Assembly: GCF_022369475.1 (NCBI RefSeq)
Contig: NZ_CP059600.1
Coordinates: 1,921,355-1,985,354 of the forward strand
DNA length: 64,000 bases
Origin: Campylobacter sp. RM12651
Lineage (GTDB): Bacteria; Campylobacterota; Campylobacteria; Campylobacterales; Campylobacteraceae
Direction of reading: 5' to 3'
Below are positions 44,401-51,386 of this stretch, one piece after another. The notes under the pieces were generated by a model. The model had not been told where the DNA came from. It saw only the letters and a list, made by a program, of their open reading frames with translations, and made no database searches. Both the position numbers and the translations under genes were made by a program. Position 1 is the stretch's first letter. Each line of letters begins with the position of its first letter.

Positions 44401-44464
44401 CATCTATTAAACTTTTAAACTCTTTATCTTCATTATATAATTTTTGAAATTCTTCATAAGTCAT
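44375..44464 (-). CDS. Possible 29-residue small protein
   Basis: ATG at 44462-44464 follows AAAAGGAGTTTTG, a strong ribosome site. The product, MTYEEFQKLYNEDKEFKSLI and nine more residues, is charged and probably helical. Its last codons lie in the left 50-bp repeat. No homologue comes to mind. The good ribosome site is the only support. Confidence 0.35.
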   Translation of the reverse strand: MTYEEFQKLYNEDKEFKSLIDEKANYIIN

Positions 44465-44501
44465 CAAAACTCCTTTTAATTAAATTAAAAAGAGTTTAGC
44501 G

Positions 44502-44541
44502 TTTTGTAAAATCTCATTTTAGTGCTATAATTTTTACAAAA
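44502..44541 (+). promoter_or_regulatory. Promoter and palindromic operator of the toxin-antitoxin operon
   Basis: TATAAT at 44526-44531 lies between perfect 10-bp inverted arms TTTTGTAAAA (44502-44511) and TTTTACAAAA (44532-44541). Autorepression through a palindrome overlapping the promoter is usual for type II antitoxins. The ribosome site AAAAGGAG is at the right arm edge. Confidence 0.6.
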
Positions 44542-44550
44542 GGAGTTATT

Positions 44551-44730
44551 ATGGCAACGATAATCATAGAAAACACCAATATTTCAAATGAAGTTTATAG
44601 TGCGTTAGAAACCTTTATCAAAAACCTTGATAAAAGTGCTAATATCAAAAGAATTAATCTATTAGATGAAGCAATAAGCGGAGAATTTTATAAAGCTAGT
44701 GATATTTTAAAAGAGCTAGAGAATGAATAA
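44551..44730 (+). CDS. Type II antitoxin (RelB/DinJ-like) of a YafQ system
   Basis: 59 residues: a short N-terminal strand (MATIIIENTNIS) suited to ribbon-helix-helix DNA binding, then helices and an acidic end (SDILKELENE). Identified mainly by position: it precedes a YafQ-type toxin and overlaps it by 8 bp, and has a palindromic operator upstream. It is too short and variable to be placed in a family by eye. ATG follows AAAGGAGTTATT. Confidence 0.72.
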   Translation: MATIIIENTNISNEVYSALETFIKNLDKSANIKRINLLDEAISGEFYKASDILKELENE

Positions 44731-45046
44731 AAATCAATTAATATATTTTTACAAAACACTAACTGCTAATTTTGATGATTTGGTCGTTTTTTCATCGGTT
44801 TTTAAAAAACAACTTAAAAAACTAGAGCTTAAAAACGATGAGCTAGAAGTGTTATTAGAAGTTATAAGCACTTTAGCAAATCATAAAAGCCTAGATGAAA
44901 AATACAAAAATCATAAACTTAGTGGCAAATATTCTAAATATTATGAATGTCATATAAAGCCTGATATTTTACTCGTTTATAACTACGAAAACGGCAAATT
45001 GATTTTATATCTTTATGCGATAGGTTCGCACTCTGAATTATTCTAA
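44723..45046 (+). CDS. YafQ-family mRNA interferase toxin
   Basis: 107 residues. Conserved YafQ/RelE-superfamily sequence: VFKKQLKKLELK, LDEKYKNHKLSGKYSKYYECHIKPDILLVYNYENGKLILYLYAIGSHSELF, including the histidines and the C-terminal His-Ser-Glu-Leu-Phe of the catalytic site. Members cut mRNA on the ribosome. The first 20 residues extend beyond typical YafQ, so translation might also begin later, but the ATG at 44723 overlaps the antitoxin as usual for coupled operons. Confidence 0.88.
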   Translation: MNKNQLIYFYKTLTANFDDLVVFSSVFKKQLKKLELKNDELEVLLEVISTLANHKSLDEKYKNHKLSGKYSKYYECHIKPDILLVYNYENGKLILYLYAIGSHSELF

Positions 45047-45973
45047 AGCTTCTTTGATACTTAATGCGATTTCTTTTATGAGTGGCACTACGACACTATT
45101 ACCGGCCGCTATATAAAGTTGTGTTTTAGATATATTTTGTGGATAAATAAAATCATCAGGATAGCCTTGCAGCTTAAAACACTCGTTAGGAGTTAATGCT
45201 CTAATCTTATCATCACTTGTCTTTATAAAAGGTGTTCTACCACCACCTTTACCCATACTTGCAAGTAAGCAAGGGCATACATTATCTTTATTTGTTCTAG
45301 CTTGTTTGAATGCAATAGTATATATTTTATATTTTTCTATATCTTTTACCAATTCATATCTAGTAAAACTCTCTTTTATATAGTATTTCTCATCTACTAA
45401 AGCATTAAAATCTACAAACTCATTTATACTTTTAGTTAAAGGCACTTTTCCTAAAGGCTTGTATCTTTCATAAGCTCTTTTATCTTGAAATCCGATTATA
45501 AATATTCTTTCTCTATTTTGTGGGATATTTGCATATTCCTTTGCATTATAAATATTTATATGTAAGTAATATCCTAGCTCTTCTAAAGTATTTTTAATAA
45601 TATTTAGCGTTTTACCCTTATCGTGATTTACAAGTCCTTTTACATTTTCAAGCATAAATGCTTTTGGGTTTTTAAGTTTTATCATTCTTGCAAGTTCAAA
45701 AAAGCAATTACCATTTATTTTATCACTAAATCCAAGCTTAAGACCAGCAAGGCTAAAGCTTTGACAAGGAAAACCACCCACTATTACATCACAATTAGGC
45801 ACATTATCTACATCTTTTATATCTTTAATATCTACTTTGTGTTTGAAGTTTGCTTCGTATATTTTAGCTGCTAGTAGATTTATCTCGTTTGCATAAATTA
45901 TATTAAATCCAGCTTGGCTAAATCCAAGTTCAATCCCACCACTACCTGCAAAAAATCCTGCAACTTTTAGCAT
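45038..45973 (-). CDS. DNA (cytosine-5) methyltransferase, solitary
   Basis: About 311 residues from ATG 45973, seven bases after AAAAGGA; a longer frame to 46078 has no ribosome site and adds 35 residues before the conserved start. Motif I VAGFFAGSGGIELGF, catalytic motif IV GGFPCQSFS with Cys70, ENVKGL (motif VI), QNRERIFIIGF (motif VIII), and GNSVVVP (motif X). Target specificity cannot be deduced. No restriction endonuclease gene is adjacent, so it is an orphan modification enzyme or a relic. It converges on the toxin gene with a 9-bp overlap. Confidence 0.9.
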   Translation of the reverse strand: MLKVAGFFAGSGGIELGFSQAGFNIIYANEINLLAAKIYEANFKHKVDIKDIKDVDNVPNCDVIVGGFPCQSFSLAGLKLGFSDKINGNCFFELARMIKLKNPKAFMLENVKGLVNHDKGKTLNIIKNTLEELGYYLHINIYNAKEYANIPQNRERIFIIGFQDKRAYERYKPLGKVPLTKSINEFVDFNALVDEKYYIKESFTRYELVKDIEKYKIYTIAFKQARTNKDNVCPCLLASMGKGGGRTPFIKTSDDKIRALTPNECFKLQGYPDDFIYPQNISKTQLYIAAGNSVVVPLIKEIALSIKEALE

Positions 45974-46187
45974 TCGTCTATCCTTTTTATTTTCAAGATA
46001 GCGTAAAGCAAAAAGTCGTTTTAGTGCCGTAATTTTTAAGCTTTTTTTGATTTTTAAACTTTCGCAAGTTGCTTGCAAAAGTTTAACAAAAAATCAAAAT
46101 CAAATTTAGTGCCATAAAATTTTTAATCATTAATTAAAGTTTTTTTGATTTAATTACAAAAATGTAAAGTTTATTGAGGGAGTAGTG

Positions 46188-46212
46188 ATATCGCATTAAG
46201 CGATATTTTTTA
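46188..46212 (+). terminator. Strong intrinsic terminator with no obvious gene upstream
   Basis: Stem ATATCGC/GCGATAT with loop ATTAA followed by six T. It points in the plus direction, but the only upstream plus-strand sequence is antisense to the methyltransferase 5' end and a non-coding stretch, so a short RNA may end here. Confidence 0.65.
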
Positions 46213-46259
46213 GAAGGTGTTTTGTTACCTTATAATGTAATGTGTAGTAGAATTAAATT

Positions 46260-46727
46260 ATGAAAGTAGATATAATATTAAAATCATTAGCCCTTTCGCT
46301 TCTATTATGTAGTAGTTCTTTAGATGCTGAAAAGATACACGAAGTAACTAAGGTTAATGTTTGTAAAAGTGATGATGAATGTTTTGTTTTGTTAAATCAA
46401 TACAAAGAAGCTTGTAATCGTTTGGAGCAGTGTTTTTTTGATTTGTTAAAAATAGGATATATTGAAAGCGATTTAAAAGATGATGCACAAGCTTGTATAG
46501 AGCAAATAAACAAAACTTTAAAATTATTTGCAGAAGATATTGTGGTAAATGATGAGTTTTCAAAAATAGATTTAAAAGCTAAATCTTTATTAATAGCTAC
46601 AAAAAATTCATTAGAAACAAGATTAGATAAAGATTTGTTTGATTTTGTAGGCGATATTAGTTACAAAATGGCTAAAAGTAAAGATTTTGATATTATAGAA
46701 TATGCAAAAGGCTTAGCTAATGCCTAA
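46260..46727 (+). CDS. Exported protein of unknown function
   Basis: 155 residues with a signal peptide (LKSLALSLLLCSSSLDAE). The mature part has five cysteines, CKSDDEC, CNRLEQC and QAC, in a helical, acidic protein, suggesting disulfides in the periplasm. TATAAT at 46231-46236 is a likely -10 box. There is no good ribosome site before ATG 46260. Overlaps the next gene by 8 bp. No family recognised. Confidence 0.6.
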   Translation: MKVDIILKSLALSLLLCSSSLDAEKIHEVTKVNVCKSDDECFVLLNQYKEACNRLEQCFFDLLKIGYIESDLKDDAQACIEQINKTLKLFAEDIVVNDEFSKIDLKAKSLLIATKNSLETRLDKDLFDFVGDISYKMAKSKDFDIIEYAKGLANA

Positions 46728-47031
46728 TTCTATATCAGTTGGTCGTGGAAAAATAGCCTTAACAGAATTATTTAAAAAATATTTTAAAGAAAAGAATAAA
46801 AGCAATTTAGATTTTATAAAGAACGCTTTATGTAGTGGTGCTTTAGTAAGCTATGATGATATAAACAATTATTGTGGTTCTAGCGAATGTAAGCACAAAG
46901 ATATCAATGAGGCTTTTGCTGTTTTATTTAATTATGACTTAATAGGTATTACAAATCTTATTAGTAAAGTTAAAAAATATCATAATTCTAGTGTAGAAGA
47001 TTTAGAAACTTGCTTAGCTTATTTTAATTAA
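46720..47031 (+). CDS. Small protein of unknown function
   Basis: 103 residues, no signal peptide, starts MPNSISVGRGKIALTELFKKYF. Contains CGSSECKHKD and two further cysteines, mixed helical pattern. The ATG lies inside the preceding exported-protein gene, so the two are translationally coupled and perhaps functionally paired. A weak hairpin follows at 47035-47059. No family recognised. Confidence 0.55.
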   Translation: MPNSISVGRGKIALTELFKKYFKEKNKSNLDFIKNALCSGALVSYDDINNYCGSSECKHKDINEAFAVLFNYDLIGITNLISKVKKYHNSSVEDLETCLAYFN

Positions 47032-47034
47032 AGT

Positions 47035-47059
47035 GGTTATTTCCAAAACGGAAAATACC
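47035..47059 (+). terminator. Imperfect hairpin after the two-gene unit
   Basis: GGTTATTTCC/GGAAAATACC with loop AAAAC, four bases past the stop and followed by ATAAAAATATT. The stem has mismatches. Confidence 0.45.
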
Positions 47060-47069
47060 ATAAAAATAT

Positions 47070-47119
47070 TATTTAAAATGTTTTTAATAAAAATTAATTT
47101 ATAATATGATTTGCTTTTT
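47070..47119 (+). repeat. 50-bp direct repeat, right copy
   Basis: Same orientation as 44351-44400 with 48 of 50 identical bases. Contains TATAAT at 47100-47105, placed suitably to be the promoter of the small peptide gene that follows. Confidence 0.85.
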
Positions 47120-47152
47120 GCCTTAGGCTTGTTAGGGTGGAAAGGTGGTAAT

Positions 47153-47218
47153 ATGGGGGAAACAATTATTTTAATCGTTTTAATCATAGCTTTACTTAGA
47201 ACCTTAAAAAAGTTCTAG
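47153..47218 (+). CDS. 21-residue hydrophobic cationic peptide (toxin-like)
   Basis: ATG after GTGGAAAGGTGGTAAT. The product is MGETIILIVLIIALLRTLKK plus F: one membrane-length hydrophobic helix with a basic end, like type I toxins of the Ibs/TisB/AapA kind. A TATAAT lies 48 bases upstream. The 5' leader and 3' region can pair, and a strong hairpin closes the unit, features also known for type I toxin mRNAs. No antisense RNA promoter was confidently located. Function inferred. Confidence 0.45.
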   Translation: MGETIILIVLIIALLRTLKKF

Positions 47219-47262
47219 TAAAGCAACTACTTTGAAAATACCTTAATCAAATTATAGTGAAG

Positions 47263-47329
47263 CACGGCTTAGCCTAAGCTTAAAGCAATTCACCTAACCC
47301 TAGCAAATTAGCCGTGTTTTGCTAGGGTT
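47263..47329. ncRNA. Structured 3' region with terminator and pseudoknot potential
   Basis: A perfect 12-bp stem (47296-47307 with 47318-47329) closes a loop TTAGCCGTGT. Part of the loop, AGCCGTG (47310-47316), complements CACGGCT at 47263-47269, allowing a pseudoknot. AGCCTAAG at 47271-47278 complements CTTAGGCT at 47122-47129 in the leader. It also ends the minus-strand gene whose stop is at 47329. Whether it is the tail of the peptide mRNA or an independent RNA is open. Confidence 0.45.
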
Positions 47330-48147
47330 TACACATATTTAAGTAATTTTATTCCGATTACAAAATAATCAATCGTTAAACCTATGATAAATAATAAAAC
47401 AGGACTTATATATACTAATGCCTTATGTTTATATTTTACACACAGAACTACGCCTACAATTAGCCCTAAAAAACTTACTAGATAGTTTAAAACAAATGCC
47501 TTTAAGGTGTAATAATTAAAGCTTTCTATATCGCCTACATTTACACTAAGTCCTAAGGCTTTGTCCGTTGCTATTATTTCATTTTTTGCATTTTTATTTA
47601 ATTCATATTCGTTAAAATGAGATTTTATAAAGATATTAAATACTATTTCATCATAGCTTGAGTTCATCTTTAAAGCCTTATTATAATCCCTTGCATATTC
47701 ATTTAGCCAAGAGTTTTTTATATTACTAGCATTTAATACTGCATAATAGCTTTGTAATTCCGATTTTAAATCACTTTCTAATCTACTAATTTTGTTAAAT
47801 ACAAAAGCGTTAAAATCTAGGGCGTTTTCTTTTTTTAGTGTTTTATCTCTTAAGTAATCTATGTAAGCATTAATTACTTTATGCTTATCATTTAACTCAT
47901 AATGAGCGTAAAGATTATCATCGTTAATTAAGTATTCTGATTGTTCGTAAAGTTTTGAAAAATCATTTCCTGTATCGTCAGCATACTCGTTTATATTCTT
48001 GTATTTTTTACCATATTTTTTATAGTATTTGATTATTTTGTGTTTTTGTTCTTCACTCCAACCTACATCTAATTGATTAAATAATTCATCATCGCTAAAA
48101 GCAAATAAGCTACTACATATTAATAATAAATAAACTATATATTTCAT
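47329..48147 (-). CDS. Membrane protein with exported N-terminal domain, unknown function
   Basis: 272 residues. Signal peptide KYIVYLLLICSSLFAFS, then about 190 residues of acidic, tyrosine-rich helical sequence (WSEEQKHKIIKYYKKYGKKYKNINEYADDTG), and two C-terminal membrane helices (YLVSFLGLIVGVVLCV; YISPVLLFIIGLTIDYFV). No family recognised. Its ribosome site AAGGAG is buried in a perfect hairpin just upstream. Lies in the accessory region downstream of the coiled-coil gene. Confidence 0.65.
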   Translation of the reverse strand: MKYIVYLLLICSSLFAFSDDELFNQLDVGWSEEQKHKIIKYYKKYGKKYKNINEYADDTGNDFSKLYEQSEYLINDDNLYAHYELNDKHKVINAYIDYLRDKTLKKENALDFNAFVFNKISRLESDLKSELQSYYAVLNASNIKNSWLNEYARDYNKALKMNSSYDEIVFNIFIKSHFNEYELNKNAKNEIIATDKALGLSVNVGDIESFNYYTLKAFVLNYLVSFLGLIVGVVLCVKYKHKALVYISPVLLFIIGLTIDYFVIGIKLLKYV

Positions 48148-48150
48148 TAA

Positions 48151-48184
48151 AACTCCTTTTATTTATATTAACATAAAAGGAGTT
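48151..48184 (-). promoter_or_regulatory. Hairpin covering the ribosome site of the membrane-protein gene
   Basis: Perfect 12-bp arms (48151-48162 and 48173-48184). On the minus strand the 3' arm contains AAAAGGAGTT, the only ribosome site of the gene starting at 48147. The hairpin begins just after the stop of the upstream gene, so it may terminate that transcript, control translation, or both. Confidence 0.6.
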
Positions 48185-48189
48185 AAAAC

Positions 48190-49503
48190 TTATATAGTTG
48201 CACCTGCATAAGGATTGTTATAACCAAGTCCTTTATTAGAATAATTAGTTTTTATACCTTGATAATTTGCTTTTTTAGGTTTGTTTTTGAAATAATATTC
48301 TACAGGCTTAAGGTCGTATTTTACCCCTTGTTTTATCATATTTTTTTGTCTATCATTAAACGCTGTTAATACACTATCTACTTGAGTAGTTAAGAAATTA
48401 TCAAATATCTTAGCATTTTGCATAAGTCTTTCATCGTTTTGTCCGAATAAGCTATTATCATCAACTAAAGAAGCAAATATTTCATATTGTTGTTTTAGCT
48501 TCATACTTTTTGTCTGTGCTAATACTTTTATTTGTTTTGCTACTTCTCTTAAGTTGTCTTTAACTGTTCCATATCCTAAAATATTAAGCGTTTTATTTAA
48601 TACATTTCCATCCCATCCGTGTAGGTTAGACTCTTCAATTAATCCTGCATAAGTATTCAATAGTTTCTTTTGTGCCGCTAGATTTTCTAGTTCGTTTTGT
48701 CTATTAAGTCCTTCTTCTTTACCATAAATTTGTTGCAATGCTCCTAAAGTATGTATTACTCCTACATTAGGGATATTAATATTTTCATATTGTTTTAAAT
48801 TGTTTTTTAATTCATCTTTTCTTTGCTCTAATTTTGCTACATCTTCTAAACGCTCTTCATTATCTGCTAATTGTATTTTACTATCAATATCTTTTAATTC
48901 TTTTTCTAGGTTTTCTTTTGTATCGCTTACTTGTGAAACTTTGTCTAAAACTCCAAAATAATCATTCATACTATTTGCACCATTACCACCTTTAGGAATA
49001 GGGTTAAAGTTATCTTCGTTTGCACGATAGTTTTGTCCTGTATATCCTAAATGTTTTTCAAATAAACGCTGTTTATCTAAGTATTTTTGAGCGCTTGCTA
49101 TTTGAGTAGGGGTATCTGTTGCTAATGGGTCATTAAAAGCAGCCATTTGCATATAGTTTAAATGCTTATAATAACCATTCTTTAAATCATCTCCTTTTAA
49201 GTTAGGATTTTTAAGTGAAAACTCATTAAAATCACTCATTACTTTTTTAGCTTCTTCTTGTTCTTTATAAACTTGGTCTTTAAAGAACATATTTTGCTTA
49301 CGCTCACTTATAATTGAATAGGTATTGCTTAAGTTTACTTTGTGATTTTCCTTTTGCATTTTAAATATTTCAGGTTGTGTTTTTGTAGCGAATTGATTTT
49401 GCTTTAGAGTTTCCATATCGTTTGCAGTTTTTATTTGCTCTTGTGCGATTTTTTTATCTTTAGTTTGCTTAGCTATATCTAAATCAATAGCACCTTTTTG
49501 CAC
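48190..49503 (-). pseudogene. 5'-truncated coiled-coil protein, probably phage-derived
   Basis: The open frame of 437 residues starts at a GTG (49503) with no ribosome site, and remains open for 27 more codons upstream without any ATG, GTG or TTG. It therefore looks like the remainder of a longer gene. Composition is Lys, Gln and Asn rich with long helices (DTKENLEKELKDIDSKIQLADNEERLEDVAKLEQRKDEL) and ends GYNNPYAGATI. This resembles internal virion or tail-associated phage proteins in style only; no specific family recognised. Confidence 0.5.
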
Positions 49504-49614
49504 TTGATTTTCTAGGTTCTTTGTTCCTAGCTTAATAAAACAAGAGATTTTTATTAATTTATTTAAAGTAAAAAAGCAATTTCAAATTCTATAAAAATTT
49601 CACATACAAAACTA

Positions 49615-49636
49615 GGAATTTCCTTAAGAAATCCCT
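49615..49636 (-). terminator. Probable terminator of ilvD
   Basis: GGGATTTC/GGAATTTC-type arms (one mismatch) around CTTAA, four bases beyond the ilvD stop on the minus strand. Confidence 0.5.
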
Positions 49637-49640
49637 AAAA

Positions 49641-51344
49641 TTATTTCATTTCATTCAAACCATCAAGGTCTAAAACACCGCCGCTACTAGCATTACTAAC
49701 TAGCTTTTGATACATTCTAAGCCATCTTGAATTAAGCTCTTTTTTAATAGGCTTAAATTCTGCTCTTCTTCTAGCCATTTCTTCATCATCAATTAATAGA
49801 TTTATAGTGCATTTAATAGTGTCAATTTCTATTAAATCTCCATCTTTAATAAGCCCTATTTCGCCACCTTCAGCAGCTTCAGGTGAGCAATGCCCTACAC
49901 TAAAACCACGAGTCGCCCCACTAAATCTACCATCAGTAAGTAATGCAACCGACGCACCTAAGCCCCTACCCATAATAAGACTTGTTGGGCTTAACATTTC
50001 TTGCATTCCAGGACCACCTTTTGGACCTTCATAGCGAATTACTACACAATCTCCAGCAACCACTTTTCCACTGCTAATCCCTGCTATTGCTTCATCTTGA
50101 GAATTAAAGCAAACACATTTACCACGGAAAACCTTATCACCAACGATACCGGCTACCTTTATTACCGCACCTTCTCTTGCGATATTGCCAAATAATACGC
50201 ATAATCCACCACGCTCAGAGTATGGATTTTCAAGCGTTTTAATAGCCTTTCCATTAGGATTACTATCCTTAATAAGTTCTCCTATGCTATCTCCACTAAT
50301 AGTAAGTGCATCTTTGCTAAAGAATTTACTTTTTTTACTAACTTCATTCATTATTGCATATATTCCACCACTACTTCCTACATCTTGCATATGAGTTCCT
50401 GGCAGACTTGGGCTAACCTTAGCTATATGTGGTGTATCTTGAGCGATTTCGTGCATTAATTTTAAATCAATCTCATCAGCATAAGCTTCTTTTGCAATTG
50501 CTAAAGTGTGTAAAATTGTATTCGTGCTACCGCCCATTGCCATATCACAAACAAGAGCGTTTTTTAAACTCTTATTATTTAAAATATTTCTAATTTTGTA
50601 TTTTTCGCTTAGCTCTTCGCTCTTTGCAATCTCACAAATTCTTCTTGCAGCACTTCTTAATAATTCTTCTCTTTCAGAAGTTAAAGCTAAAATAGTTCCA
50701 TTTCCTTTAAGTGCAATACCAAGGCTTTCCATTAAAGAATTCATTGAATTTGCAGTAAACATTCCACTGCAACTTCCAGCTCCAGGACATGCAGCGCATT
50801 CAATTTCTTTTAATTTCGCTTCATCAATTTTACCAACTTCGTATTCGCCAACTGCTTCAAACGCTGTATTTAAATCAATTTGAGAACCATCTTTAAGCTT
50901 ACCTGCAGCCATCGCTCCACCACTTACAAAAATAGTAGGCACATTCACTCTTAAAGCCCCCATAATCATACCTGGAGTAATTTTATCGCAGTTTGGAATA
51001 GCTATCATTGCATCTAGGCTATGTGCGTTCATAACCGTCTCAACACTACTTGCTATTAATTCGCGACTTGGCAACGAATAAAGCATTCCACTATGTCCCA
51101 TAGCAATACCATCATCAACACCAATGCAGTTAAACTCAAATGGCACACAGCCGTTTTTGCGTATTTCATCTTTGATAATTTCAGCATATTTGTTTAGATA
51201 AAAATGCCCTGGAATAATCTCTATAAAACTATTACAAACCCCAATAAATGGCTTTGCAAAATCTTCATCTTTTAGCCCAACGGCTCTTAATAATGACCTA
51301 CTTGGTGCTTTTGTATAACCTTTTTTAATAGTATCACTTCTCAT
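49641..51344 (-). CDS. ilvD: Dihydroxy-acid dehydratase
   Basis: 567 residues. Dehydrates dihydroxy-isovalerate and -methylvalerate in branched-chain amino acid synthesis, using an iron-sulfur cluster. Motifs are [32 protein letters not shown] with cluster cysteines, [20 protein letters not shown]-like [33 protein letters not shown] and [22 protein letters not shown] follows AAAAGGAGCAAT. It is the pathway partner of ilvC at 26013 but stands alone here. Confidence 0.97.
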   Translation of the reverse strand: MRSDTIKKGYTKAPSRSLLRAVGLKDEDFAKPFIGVCNSFIEIIPGHFYLNKYAEIIKDEIRKNGCVPFEFNCIGVDDGIAMGHSGMLYSLPSRELIASSVETVMNAHSLDAMIAIPNCDKITPGMIMGALRVNVPTIFVSGGAMAAGKLKDGSQIDLNTAFEAVGEYEVGKIDEAKLKEIECAACPGAGSCSGMFTANSMNSLMESLGIALKGNGTILALTSEREELLRSAARRICEIAKSEELSEKYKIRNILNNKSLKNALVCDMAMGGSTNTILHTLAIAKEAYADEIDLKLMHEIAQDTPHIAKVSPSLPGTHMQDVGSSGGIYAIMNEVSKKSKFFSKDALTISGDSIGELIKDSNPNGKAIKTLENPYSERGGLCVLFGNIAREGAVIKVAGIVGDKVFRGKCVCFNSQDEAIAGISSGKVVAGDCVVIRYEGPKGGPGMQEMLSPTSLIMGRGLGASVALLTDGRFSGATRGFSVGHCSPEAAEGGEIGLIKDGDLIEIDTIKCTINLLIDDEEMARRRAEFKPIKKELNSRWLRMYQKLVSNASSGGVLDLDGLNEMK

Positions 51345-51386
51345 TATTGCTCCTTTTAATAGATTTTCAAATTCCTATTTTAAATT

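Noticed and set aside
45974-46078. Longer methyltransferase start
   Set aside because: The added 35 residues lack a ribosome site and precede the conserved VAGFFAGSGG start; ATG 45973 has AAAAGGA at the right distance.
47151-47162. Further G tract as phase-variable site (ATGGGGGAAAC)
   Set aside because: Only five G; shorter than tracts known to slip often in Campylobacter.
49545-49600. Possible third, inverted copy of the 50-bp repeat near ilvD
   Set aside because: Only AAAAAGCAA and scattered A/T positions agree; expected in such AT-rich DNA.
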